In this document: positions 1 through 8,194 of the stretch, one piece after another | How the letters are laid out: each line of letters opens with the position of its first letter | Position numbering within the stretch: the first letter of the stretch is position 1 | Origin: Dunaliella salina | Lineage: Eukaryota; Chlorophyta; Chlorophyceae; Chlamydomonadales; Dunaliellaceae | Length of the DNA: 15,376 nucleotides | Assembly: GCA_002284615.2 (NCBI GenBank) | Contig: MU070223.1 | Location: forward strand, 3,072-18,447 | Reading direction: 5' to 3' | Translations under genes and position numbers: made by a program | The notes under the pieces: model-generated | Told to the model about the DNA's origin: nothing | What the model saw: only the letters and a program-made list of their open reading frames with translations | Database searches by the model: none

Positions 1-54
<54 letters not shown>
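1..54. repeat. (TG)n dinucleotide microsatellite at the window edge
   Basis: An uninterrupted TG run opens the window and probably continues to the left of it. The same dinucleotide returns, much longer, at 13786-13976 and as its complement at 14422-14496. No gene is attached to this copy inside the window. Confidence 0.97.
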
Positions 55-56
<2 letters not shown>

Positions 57-577
57 GTCCATGCAACCTGTAACCGCTGACCTGGAGGCGGCGCGGAAGC
101 GGGACGCGCGCACGGGTGCCAGATGTTTCAACTTTGTTCCATGATATAAATCACATAGAATGTGCAGCGTTGCGGTGCTGCGCAGCGGATGTGTAAGGTC
201 CTATTTTCTCATGACTGCGTGTATTCGGGCGTTTCGTGCCTCGCATTCCATAATAAATCCTTTCATAATCACATTATAATTTTTTGAAGTTTTGTTGTGA
301 CGTCCGTTTGTCAGGAATGCCTCGAGTGCATCGAAGGTATTCAAGCAGTTGAATCCTTTCTCAAAATATTCAGTATTTTGTTTAGAAATTGTTTAGGTCT
401 TACCTGCGCTCGAGCGTCCTACACAAACTCTATCGATCAAGATTTGTCTACAAGTCACTTAGCATTACTTTTCATCGCCTTTTTAGAAGTTCAGGTATTC
501 CCTGGGATTACTAAGTGACAAGAGGACCGCCCTCCAGATGTGCGTGAATATACCACAGCTGAGCTGGGGAAAAAGAG
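55..577. other. Unassigned sequence, no gene seen
   Basis: Mixed-composition sequence: GC-rich to about 120, AT-rich from about 130 to 300. The short open frame at 297-518 resembles nothing I recognise and has no splice-site or codon signature I would trust. It could be the 3' flank of a gene lying to the left, but no terminal exon is visible. Confidence 0.4.
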
Positions 578-698
578 CGTCTGAAATGCGTCTGAAGCGG
601 CTGATTTCAGCCGTGCGGCTGAATTCAGACGTGTGCGCCTGAAGAGCGTTTGAAAATTTTTCAGGCGCTGTTCAGACGCTTCAGACGCATTTCAGACG
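578..698. repeat. Dense palindrome cluster built from CGTCTGAA/TTCAGACG
   Basis: Bases 578-598 and 678-698 are exact reverse complements (21 bp). The 8-mer CGTCTGAA occurs at 578 and 589. Its complement TTCAGACG occurs at 624, 671, 680 and 691. Inside the loop is a smaller palindrome, TTCAGCCG (606-613) facing CGGCTGAA (616-623), which overlaps a second one (598-604 with 607-613). The cluster sits just left of a retroelement RT fragment, so it may be element sequence or an insertion hotspot; its function is unknown. Confidence 0.9.
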
Positions 699-721
699 TG
701 TCAAGAAATTTCTGACGGCAT

Positions 722-1156
722 GAATACAAGGAATCCATCCACAAACTCTTCGTCAATATGTGGGCAACGGTCATCATCCCCAAAGATTGGGAAAAGAGAA
801 CAGATAAGAACGGTATCAGATAAGAACGGTATCAGATAAGAACGGTATCAGATAAGAACGGTATCAGATAAGAACGGTATCAGATAAGAACGGTATCAAG
901 ATACCGTTCTTATCTGTTAAGAAAAAGGCCCTGGAACGGACATCACCTCCCAACAACCCATCGGCCTGGCCAACACCCTCTATAAACTATGGACACACCT
1001 GGTTACAACAACCCTCTATGAATACGCAGAGAGCCACTCCCTCCTGAGCTCTATGCAAGCAGGTTTCGAAAATACACAGACACCATACACCAATTCCAAA
1101 ACTTAGTCATGACCCTTGAAGATTCCAAACTCTCTAATAAAGTGTGTATGCTCTAA
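722..1156 (+). mobile_element. Decayed non-LTR retrotransposon reverse-transcriptase fragment
   Basis: Translation from 722 gives a segment with MW-x6-IPKDW, matching the stretch that precedes the RT palm in LINE-type elements. From 927, in a different frame, it gives PIGLANTLYKLWT and then HSLLSSMQAGF, the familiar RPI-L-N-x-YK and QAGFR region of LINE reverse transcriptases. A further one-base shift near 1066 is needed to continue as RKYTDTIHQFQNLVMTLED, up to a stop at 1154-1156. Between the first two blocks the coding sequence is replaced by the tandem array at 803-914, which breaks the frame. The YxDD catalytic block is absent, so this is a dead fragment. The assignment rests on remembered motif patterns and is fairly secure for RT, weak for the exact clade. 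Confidence 0.75.
803..914. repeat. Six 16-bp tandem copies ending in an inverted copy (hairpin)
   Basis: The unit gataagaacggtatca is repeated exactly six times (803-898). It is followed by a 14-base reverse complement of the unit (901-914). The last copy (883-896) and the inverted copy form a perfect 14-bp stem with a 4-base loop (897-900); any other copy could pair instead. Each unit begins GATA and ends TATC. The array lies within the RT fragment and disrupts it. Confidence 0.95.
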
Positions 1157-1224
1157 TTGTAGAAAGAAAAGAAAAGAAAACTACACAGGCAGTGAAAACA
1201 CTCCCCACATCAATTAAGGAAAAG

Positions 1225-1256
1225 GGGATACCTAGGGCCGAGGCACCATGTATCCC
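1225..1256. other. Short inverted repeat downstream of the minus-strand LINE stop
   Basis: GGGGATAC at 1225-1232 is complementary to GTATCCCC at 1249-1256, with a 16-base loop. It lies about 30 bases past the stop of the LINE C-terminal frame, so it would be a hairpin in that element's 3' untranslated part. Function unknown. Confidence 0.6.
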
Positions 1257-1285
1257 CTTCACCAAGAGAAAGCAGGAGAAAGAAG

Positions 1286-2347
1286 TCAGTGGAGATCAGG
1301 CGGGTTACTAGCAGTATCCCAAGCCTGACCTTGCTGAGAGTTGAAGAAGATTTTCTCAAGAGCGCGTCTGGTGCTAGCAAGCTTGTAAGCATACAAGGCA
1401 GAATGGGCATGAAGCTTCCAAGCAAGTTTGGTGGCCTTGACAATGTCAAGACCAAGCTCCTTAAGAGGCTCCAAAGTGTGCGGGGTGTAGAGGACTCCTC
1501 CCGCACCTTACAGGATAGTATGGAGTGTGACTTGAGCTGAGGCCCTAGAAAGATGACGACAAAGGTCACGGTGCTGCTGCTTGGTGGCTTCAAGCTGGCT
1601 GTTGGGCCGGGTATCCTCACAGTGTTTGACTTCTACGAGGTGGATGTGACTCTCATCTGGGTGGAGCTGACTGGGATCACGAGCCTTGAATGTGGGTGGA
1701 GTGGCTGTGGCTGGCGCTGAGTCCTCCCTGTTTCCCCCGCGCCCCCCTGCACTTCTCAATTCATAACGAGGATTTGACCTTGGCGATCCTTTCAGAGGAA
1801 CAACTAATAGAGCATCAGGCCGGCTGGAAGTGAGCCTATCCTTATAAGGAAAGCGGCATGGGAAAATATATGTAGGGAGGGTCCTATGAGTAGCATGTTC
1901 TGGGATCTGTAGGTCTTGCAAGGCAAGTCAGTCTTCACTGCCAATGTCCATGGAGGCAATGCCTGCCCCTAGAGGGCCTTTGCTGATAGCTTTTAGGAGG
2001 ATTTTGCTGGCAATATTATGTCGCTCAGTTACCATACCAGACATGGTTGAATTTTTGCATCCTGATAGGATGTGAAGAGCAATGTCAATTTTCCCACAGA
2101 GTGGGCATAGGAGGCAGGTGGGAATTTTGAAGCGCACCGCGTGTTTTTGATTGAAGAGGGTACCTGTGCGGTATTTAAAAATGTTTTGCCTCTTTTTAAA
2201 AGAGAGTGTTGACATGGTCCAGAAGGCATTGCTGATATTTTTGTGGATGTGGGGAAAGTAAACTTTGGTAGAAAAAGTAGTACCCTGTGTTGGTGTTGGC
2301 CTTTCCAAGTCTGTGTTTTGAGTGCGTGTGTTTCCGTAAAGTACCAT
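1286..2347 (-). mobile_element. LINE-type retrotransposon C-terminus (zinc knuckle plus endonuclease-like region), near-intact frame
   Basis: One minus-strand reading frame stays open from 2347 to the stop at 1286, except for two in-frame stops: a TGA near 1928 and a TAA near 1505. The first third contains FKKRQNIFKYRTGTLFNQKH followed by a zinc-knuckle pattern, CPLCG-x6-LHILSGC, then ERHNIA. The middle reads SRPDALLVVPLKG and later HLVEVKHCEDTRP and QHRDLCRHL. This R-PD...E-x-K spacing is like a restriction-like endonuclease core. The end has a tract starting LYTPHTLEPLKELG and TRRALE. This order (knuckle, PD-ExK, C-terminal helix block) fits the end of algal LINE polyproteins. Coding traces in another frame continue up to about 2400 (KLKHFSNLHG), suggesting a frameshift there. 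Only two stops over about 350 codons means the copy is fairly young. The RT domain is missing, so this is a 5'-truncated dead copy. RLE assignment is inference. Confidence 0.72.
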
Positions 2348-2489
2348 GGAGGTTGGAGAAGTGTTTGAGCTTTACGGCAGGTGGGTTCAGGCGTCTAGAA
2401 GCATTTGCATGAGTACAGGAAGTTTCCTCAAAGGCAAGCCAGGTGGTGTCATGAAACGGATTGCCTTCAAGGTTTGCTCATGAAAAGCC

Positions 2490-2516
2490 CTAAACCCTAA
2501 ACCCTAAAACTAGGGT
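2490..2516. repeat. Interstitial telomere-type repeat (CCCTAAA)x3
   Basis: Three consecutive CCCTAAA units, the plant/green-alga telomere sequence, run into CTAGGGT, so the last unit and the following bases form a small head-to-head junction (ACCCTA / TAGGGT). The tract lies between the upstream-truncated LINE C-terminus and an AT microsatellite. Confidence 0.85.
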
Positions 2517-2602
2517 ATAAATAAATAAATAAATAAATAAATAATTATATATAAATAAAATAAATAAATATATATATTTGTGTATATAATATATATATAC
2601 AC
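2515..2602. repeat. AT-rich microsatellite, (TAAA)n then (TA)n
   Basis: Tandem TAAA units are followed by imperfect TAAA and TA dinucleotide runs to about 2602. It directly abuts the telomere-type repeat. No gene is attached. Confidence 0.93.
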
Positions 2603-2620
2603 AAAAAAAGTATTGGACCA

Positions 2621-2651
2621 CTGGTCTGACCAGTCCTGTATGGCATACAGG
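2621..2651. other. Two adjacent perfect hairpins
   Basis: CTGGT-ctg-ACCAG (2621-2633) is followed at once by CCTGTAT-ggc-ATACAGG (2635-2651), each with a 3-base loop. They lie in non-coding sequence just right of the AT microsatellite, and no downstream gene explains them. Confidence 0.7.
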
Positions 2652-2689
2652 AGGGTTAAAAAAGTTTGGACACCATGCTAACAGCCTAG

Positions 2690-2890
2690 ATGGGAGGCCC
2701 AAAGGGACCACCACCACCCTCTCCCCCTAATATAGTCCCCGTGCAGACGAAAAGGGAACCAATTTGCCCCTCTTTCAATTCTGTATCCATCATTGTGCTT
2801 TTCATGAGGAGTGATTGGTCTGAAGAAGTGCTACAGGGCAAAAACTGAACTAGTTTTGCGCTGCTGATCATGAGGGGAACAATCGATCGC
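2690..2890 (-). repeat. G-rich dispersed repeat, copy F (3' end only)
   Basis: Read on the minus strand this matches the end of the family described under 10740-11390: CAGTTTTTG, a weakly matching middle, then GATGGATA, then AGAGGGGCAAATTGGTTCCC, and finally a G-rich end. The match is imperfect but collinear over about 150-200 bases. The rest of the repeat is missing. Confidence 0.65.
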
Positions 2891-3104
2891 CTACATGGTA
2901 GGAATGTAATAGGATGATTGGATTTTGTTGTACCAAGAATGTGTATCAATAGGCAAAGCCTAGGCTGTGCATGCTGTTACCGAGAGGCAACAACATCCTT
3001 TCGGCAGCTAGTGTCAGCATGACCACTACTCGAGCTGATTCACCGTGGTCCTGCTGAGCTAGGGTGTGCAAAGCTCTGTTCCAACCGTGCAGCATCATTC
3101 TGAT

Positions 3105-3500
3105 ATCACAACCGTGGTACTAAACCATTCACAAAGCGATTCTTTGTCCCAAATGTCCTGAATGGCTGATGGACCAATTTGGACGGGTAGAGGGCGCGGT
3201 CTTCCTGATTCTGACATTGATATTGGATGAGTTGTAAAGCGATTCTGTGTCCCAAATCCTGAATCCAAGAAGGTCAAATTTTGGGGTTCCAGACCCACCT
3301 TCACTCCTGATGACATAATCCTGGTATTGAATCAGTCAGAAAGCGACTTTGAGTCTCAAATCCTGCATGCAAGATGGTCCGATTTGGACGGGTAGACGGC
3401 TACTTCTGTCAACCCAACGGAGTGCGCAAAAAGGATAGTCAGGATTTGTTCCATCTGATTACAAGAGCGCCTGCTGGTTTTGAGTTCTATGTCCAAGTGT
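3105..3500 (+). repeat. Degenerate ~90-110 bp tandem repeats (three units) plus module tail
   Basis: Three diverged units can be aligned by eye. Each runs from a GTATTGAATCAGTCA-like start through AAAGCGATT, a CCAAATCCTGAAT-like block and GGTCCAATTTGGACGGGTAG (about 3105-3195, 3215-3300, 3315-3405). A tail with CATCTGATTACAAGAGCG and CTATGTCCAAGTG follows at about 3440-3500. The last unit plus tail is found again at 4560-4745. No protein is supported; open frames across it are chance. Confidence 0.75.
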
Positions 3501-4099
3501 CATGCATGTCAAAGAGACGTTTGCTACGTCTGATCGGTGGTAACTGATCGGTCCAACCGCCTTCAAACGCAACACTTAAGGGGCATACAACTGACCCAAA
3601 CCACCTCAGACCTCTTTCCCCCATTTGTTCGCGCTGCTGCAGGACTGATCGGTCAGATAGATGGTAATGGATACTGCATGTTACATTATTGCCGCTCTAG
3701 TCGCTTTAGTAATAAGGAGTACAACCAATGCACACCCTTACCTTCATCGGGAACCAACAAACTTTGAATTAAATCCAACACACAAGCTCACCGCTCCAGC
3801 TATACAATTCCAATATACATTGAGTCTGGAAAACATTCCGTGTTTCAGACTCTTCAAAATCCAGAAAACACGATGGTCAGTTCCAACTAAGCTACTAGGT
3901 ATACAGCTTCTGGCTCTCTCCTAGGCTAGCTGTGTCTAGTGTAGGCTTTGAGGGCCTTCTGGTGAGGCCACTGCTTCCTTGCTAGCTTGTTAGTTAGTGG
4001 ACCTTCCCTTAATGCATGCGGCCTCTGGCTTGCGTAGACTTTTCTTTTCTTTACTAGGCATGGTCAGAATGACCCTTCAATCAAGTTGTGAATATATAA
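3501..4099. other. Unassigned sequence between the two repeat modules
   Basis: No motif or gene is recognisable. The plus frame at 3661-3924 is open for 87 codons but looks like nothing I know and has no splice or start context to support it. The segment sits between the two copies of the degenerate repeat module and to the left of a retroelement remnant, so it may be the worn body of that insertion. Confidence 0.4.
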
Positions 4100-4114
4100 T
4101 TTTGTAAATGGCTG

Positions 4115-4405
4115 GGTGGTTCAAACATTTGTGACATGTGTGAGTGTGCTGAAGTCCAGGACGAGAGACATGTTCTATCGCAATTGCCTGGAGATGTGTG
4201 AGCTGCACAGCAAGTACAAGGACCGTTCATTGATGTTTTCAAACCATTGCGTACTTTTGTCCAACTTCTGAACACTGACTTCATTCCTTTCTTGGCGAGC
4301 TGTCACGTTTTGACTGATCCTTAGACCAATGCCATTCTTGAATCAAAACTCGTACAGGTCTTCGAATTTTTGTCAGAATTGGTTTCAACTTTTGACGCTG
4401 GCTGA
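4115..4405 (+). mobile_element. Retroelement C-terminal remnant with CxxC-x5-VQDExHVL pattern
   Basis: A plus-strand frame in register from 4130 to a TGA at 4403 reads CDMCECAEVQDERHVLSQL, followed by PLRTFVQLLNTDFIPFLASC. C-x-x-C followed by VQDE-x-HVL and a phenylalanine/leucine-rich end is the style of C-terminal tails in LINE polyproteins. Two in-frame stops interrupt it (near 4196 and 4322), so it is a dead fragment. The expected final cysteine of the knuckle is replaced. The family assignment rests on pattern memory and is moderate. It lies between duplicated repeat modules. Confidence 0.5.
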
Positions 4406-4459
4406 GATAGTTTCATCGGCAGCCGATCAGTCAGAGTCTCGGGCTGTAGGCCATCCTTG

Positions 4460-4745
4460 TAACCCTAATATAATCCTGGTTCTAAATCCATCACGCGGCC
4501 TAAATCCTGAATTCTAGATGGTCCAAATTGGGCGCGTGGGTGGGCACGAGTGTTCTAAATACATAATTTGGTATTGAATCAGTCACAAAGTCCGTGTCCT
4601 AAATCCTGAATTGCAGGTGGTCCAATTTGGAAGGGATAGGGGCCCATTGTGTCGTCTCATCGGATACCGCTTGTAACGGTAATCAGGATGCATTTCATCT
4701 GATTACAAGAACGTCCACTAATTCCTAGTCCTATGTCCAAATGCC
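4460..4745 (+). repeat. Second array of the ~90-110 bp degenerate repeat, with the same module tail
   Basis: Units at about 4460-4545 and 4560-4640 carry the same blocks as 3105-3405 (AATCCTGGT, AAATCCTGAATT, GATGGTCCAAATTGG). The following TCAGGAT...CATCTGATTACAAGA...CTATGTCCAAATG (4682-4745) repeats the tail at 3440-3500. This shows a larger duplicated module about 1.25 kb apart, with unrelated sequence between. Confidence 0.75.
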
Positions 4746-4794
4746 ACCCATCCCGGATATCTGACTTCCTTCCCTCGTCGAGAACCCCCTTTGT

Positions 4795-4990
4795 CACTAA
4801 TTCCTCAAAAAGGGTGCCAATCAACGTTCTTGAGCCCAAAAATCCCTTCATGCATTTTGAACCGCATGAAAGTGGCCCAGAAAATTCTGGACGGGTATCT
4901 CAAAGAGTCCAGGCCCTCTACCCACCTCACACCCCTTCCAATTGGACCTATGCATATATCAATCGGCTCCTGCCAATCTTAAACGGATTT
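4795..4990 (-). repeat. G-rich dispersed repeat, copy E (partial)
   Basis: In the minus orientation it shows the family's central part: a GATTGGCAGGAGCCGATTGATATA block, CATAGGTCCAATTGG, a short G-rich stretch (C-rich on +, about 4920-4940), TTCTGGGCCAC, then GAGCTCAAGAACG-like sequence with CACCCTTTTTGAGGAATT. It is degenerate, and the two outer thirds are missing. Confidence 0.65.
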
Positions 4991-5289
4991 GGCACCTAGA
5001 GCCCCAAGCCCCCCATCCAGAGCGTTAATCCGGACAACAACTGTTAAGGTGTTGTGGTTACATGGTTGGCTGACGCTGGCGAGGTGGACGAGATGAGGGG
5101 GATTAACTCCTTTACATGTGTATTTGATATTAATAAAAAGGCCAACACTTAAGATCAGAGGCAAGGTTCACACTTTCTCACAGAAATACTGTTCCAACTG
5201 ATTTAAGTTTATAACAACAACGGTACCAATCTTCTCCTTTTTTTAAAAAAAATATCGATCAATCTGCATACTCATCACAATCAAACGTT

Positions 5290-5715
5290 GAGTTGGAGCA
5301 GAGTTATGGAGAAAAAACTGAGGCATGGACGCCCATGCAAACCTGCCCTTCCAGGCACCCACGATTGGCTTGCAGGTCTTTGAACCGCCCTTCTGACTTC
5401 ACCATGCAAGGACATACATTGTCACTATCATGGAAATTCGGATTTGTTTGTTGCATGTGTGCCTTCACACCCTAGCAACCTATGACACCGCATGTGCGAT
5501 GATTCTGACTCATGCACAGAGGCCCTCCCTTCTACTGAATTTACTCAAAGAGCATGCCAATCGACAGTCCATGAGCTCAGGAACCTGATGATACATTCAG
5601 AATTCTTGAAAAGTAGCTCAGAAAAACTCTGGATGGGGGGTCCCAAGGAGTCGGAACCCCTTTAAACCACCCCCCACCTCCTCTGATTGGAACTGTATAT
5701 AAACCGGCTGATAGC
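5290..5715 (-). repeat. G-rich dispersed repeat, copy D
   Basis: The reverse complement aligns along most of the family consensus. From the outer side inward on + it has the CTCCAACTC/CAGAGTTATGG block, CCATGCAAACCTGCCCTTCC, the CACTATCATGGAAATTCGG block, GCATGTGTGCCTTCACACCC, CAATCGACAGTCCATGAGCTC and a C-rich stretch (about 5664-5690). It ends near TATATAAACCGGCTG. It faces copy A (6835-7520), about 1.1 kb away, in inverted orientation. Confidence 0.75.
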
Positions 5716-6480
5716 TCTCAATGTGAGGATACCAAATACATAGTTTTCATCTAGATTCACAAATATACAGTTTTTAAAACTAGATTCACACTGGTCCAAA
5801 AGCACTTCCTGGACCCTTTCATGCGCAACAATAGTTATTTTTCACTTTCATGCCCATTCCCGCATGCTCAAAAATAATCATTTTTACGGCCAGGGATGGG
5901 ATATACGGGGGTTTGAGAGGAGCTGTGCGCGTTTAAACGCGTGAAATGTGTGTACGTTGCATACACACGCGCTTTGTGCGATGGGCATTTTAGGCATTTT
6001 CTGCTATTGCATGTAAAGCATACATGTTCAAATGTCGGGTTTTTTTGTTATTGCATCCGATTGGGAACATCCCACAGCCCCCCAAAAAACTTGGTTTTGC
6101 AGCCAAGCATCAACAGCGCGGCCCAAAAACATTTATTTACATTTTTGCGCATCACCCGCATAGGGCCCTAGCCCCTATATGCCCCTGAAAAACACAATAA
6201 GCATCAATTTAGGGGTTGTGGAGCACCAAAACACGTTCAGCTTTTTGTTCAGGGCATTCTACTCTACGTGGAACTATCTCATTTTTTACTGTCATGCACG
6301 ACCATGCAGACATGCCTACTCATTCCCTTTTCCCCCGGCCTTGCTTAACACCTTCCAATCAAACAAACTCATTTGACATTGATGTTGCATTGAGGATTGT
6401 GCTGCTCATCGCACAGCACGCTCCTTGTCCTCTCAATCTGTTACCCCTGCTTGCTTGTGCTCTCGTCTATTGTTGCTGCT
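5716..6480. repeat. AT-rich spacer with diverged pieces of the repeat family's tail
   Basis: No gene is supported. Between 5786 and about 5900 the text (GGACCCTTT, TTTTTCACTTTCATGCCCATTC, GCATGCTCAAAAATA) resembles 8880-8960, the stretch that follows copy B. 6063-6100 (CCCACAGCCCCCCAAAAAAC) resembles 7640-7665, the stretch that follows copy A. Two direct copies of CTAGATTCACA lie near 5752 and 5782. The remainder has no recognisable content. Confidence 0.5.
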
Positions 6481-6484
6481 GTAA

Positions 6485-6600
6485 AGGGGAGTGCTGCAGA
6501 GAGGCTGCTGCAGAGAGGCTGCTGTAAAGGGGAAGGCTGCTGCTAACCTGGGAGTGCTGCAGAGAGGCTGCTGCAAGGGGAAGGCTGCTGCTTATTTTGG
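6485..6600 (+). repeat. CTG/CAG-rich minisatellite
   Basis: Imperfect tandem copies of a GTGCTGCAGAGAGGCTGCTG core are followed by GGGGAAGGCTGCTGCT. The compound unit occurs twice (about 6490-6545 and 6553-6595). Translated frames are low-complexity cysteine/alanine-rich and are not believable genes. Confidence 0.85.
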
Positions 6601-6834
6601 GCTGGGCGAGGTCTGGGTGGGGCATCCTCGTCCACTACTTCGAGCCTCGAGTTACTTTCCAGCACCACGCACAACTGTGACCCTTTAAAATAAATAGAGA
6701 TTTTCTGTGCATGCAATCACCCCGCAGGGCATAAAACGTTATTTATGCGCGGTGAAATACATTTGGTACGGTATGCTAAAATAGCACTTTCATATGTTAC
6801 CAATCCCTGTTTACCAGCGTCTCAAGTCATCCTG
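6601..6834. repeat. Left flank of copy A, related to the tail after copy B
   Basis: The segment around 6715-6775 (CACCCCGCAGGGCATAAAACG, TACATTTGGTACGGTATG) is matched in order at 8975-9045 (CATCCCGCAAACCTC, CACATTTGGTACAGCATTATG). This stretch is therefore repeat-derived rather than unique. No gene was seen. Confidence 0.55.
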
Positions 6835-7525
6835 CAAAAAAAATTCCTTTTACATGATACATTTTATGTACGGTCAGGAGGGAAGGGTTCGTGTAATTTT
6901 TGGACGGCAATTGTCAATCCGGTTAAGAATTATCTCGGAATCCTGAGCTCAAAAGCTATCGATTGGTATATTTATGGGTCAATCGAAGGGGTCGAAGGGG
7001 AAGGGGGGGGGTGGGGGGGGTAAGGGTCCAAGTTTTTGGGACCCCCCCTTCAAAATTTCACTGAGCCACTTCTACAGAAATACAAATACATCATCGGATT
7101 CCTAAGCTCAAGAGCTGTCGATGGGCACCCTCTTTGAGCAAATTGAGTAAAAGTGGGGGTCTGTGTACATGGCTGGGAGTCAGTGCCAAGGGCGCGAGGG
7201 TCTGAGCAGCAAGGGGTGTGGAGGCAAGCATGCAGCAGATCAATCCAAACTTTCAGGACAGTGACAATGTATAATGTGTCACTGCATGAAGTCAGAAGGG
7301 CCGTTTATGGACTTGCAAGCCAATTGCGGGTGTCTGGATGGCCAGGTATGCATGGGCGCCCGCTGCTCAGCTTTTGCCCTATAACTCTGTTGTGACTCAA
7401 TGTTTCATTGCGCCGAGTATGCAGGTTGATAGCTATTTGAAAGGGGAGCAGATTGGTACCCTTTTTGTCCGGATTGGGGCACTGGAAGGGGGGGTTTGGG
7501 GGGGAAAGGGGGTCAGGGGGGTCCA
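6835..7525 (+). repeat. G-rich dispersed repeat, copy A (near full length)
   Basis: It aligns by eye with copies B and C through the same ordered blocks. These are GGAGG...GTGTAATTTTTGGA, GTCAATCCGGTTAAGAATTA, GGAATCCTGAGCTCAAAAGC, GATTGGTATATTTATGGGTC and a first G tract (6988-7020). They continue with CCCCCCCTTCAAAATTTC, GAGCCACTTCTACAG, GAGCTCAAGAGCTGTCGATG, GTACATGGCTGGGAGTCAGTG, GGTGTGGAGGCAAGCATGC, GTATGCATGGGCG, GGGGAGCAGATTGGTACCC, and a second G tract (7488-7523). No protein-coding signal was found. Confidence 0.85.
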
Positions 7526-8194
7526 GCGCAAAATGTACACATGCCTTCCATGGAAAATTTTTTTCTCTCTCCTGGTACAGTACACAAATTTCCTTCCCTG
7601 TTATGAAAAAATTCCAGTTACCATTCCAAATTTGGATCGTTCCACACCCCCCAAAAAACATCATTTTCGAATTCAATGTTTATTTTTGGGTGTCCTACAC
7701 ATTCCGCGGAGGCAACAAGTCCCTTTTTGCCCTACTCATGAGCTGAGCAGTAATACATACATGTACGCATGCCATGCTGTTCTACCAAGCGAAAACTTGC
7801 AAGAATAGCATCCTTACCCTCAAAAGAAAGCTGTTGCTTAAAAGTGCATGAAATTCAGCTGCACTTGGCGCTTAAATACTCAGTGAAGTGCAGCTTCGTA
7901 ATAACGTATGAGGTCCAGCTGCACACCGTCTGCATAGGCTGCTCCCGCTTGCGCGGGCATCCAGGCTTGCGCTTATGCTGCTCCTCCATGCGCCGCTCTG
8001 CATCCTTGTGCTGCTGCTTGACCATGAGTTAGAGCTGACTGGCCTGTGCTTTCTGCTGCTGCTTCCACTCCTGCGCGCTGGGAAAGGCTTTCAGGGAGGT
8101 CCCTCTGCCTAGCTGTCGATGCCCCTCACTGAGGGCCTCAGGCATCTCCGGACCTCCCTCATTCTTATTTTAAAGCAATTCTTCCAAGGGTCCC
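7526..8194. other. Inter-repeat sequence, no secure gene
   Basis: The first 220 bases after copy A share short blocks with 6040-6130. From 7820 to 7925 there are several AGCTGCAC motifs in both orientations. The part from 7930 to 8100 is described separately as a possible minus-strand coding remnant. The longest plus frame here (7338-7808) runs across repeat copy A and is not credible. Confidence 0.45.
7930..8095 (-). pseudogene. Possible coding remnant, Gln/charged-rich
   Basis: One minus-strand frame reads AFPSAQEWKQQQKAQASQL, a stop, then MVKQQHKDAERRMEEQHK and KRKPGCPRKREQP. The composition is helix-prone, rich in Gln, Lys and Glu, and GC-richer than its surroundings, as in an exon of a low-complexity algal protein. 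There is an in-frame stop in the middle and I see no matching partner exons. It could equally be a CTG-rich repeat that happens to be open. I do not recognise a family. Confidence 0.25.

Noticed and set aside
803..898. CRISPR-like array
   Set aside because: The repeats are directly abutting with no spacers and the sequence context is eukaryotic; it is a simple tandem repeat.
1210..1620. Separate 136-codon minus-strand gene
   Set aside because: It is an out-of-frame shadow of the LINE C-terminal frame at 1286-1921, which carries the recognisable motifs.
722..2347. Single LINE insertion with 5' inversion (twin priming)
   Set aside because: The order of the pieces is wrong: the RT fragment lies beyond the 3' end of the C-terminal fragment, not at its 5' side.
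7305..7808. Open frames of 123-156 codons on both strands
   Set aside because: They cross G-rich repeat copy A and its flank; the matching positions of copies B and C are not open in the same frame, so there is no sign of protein-level conservation.
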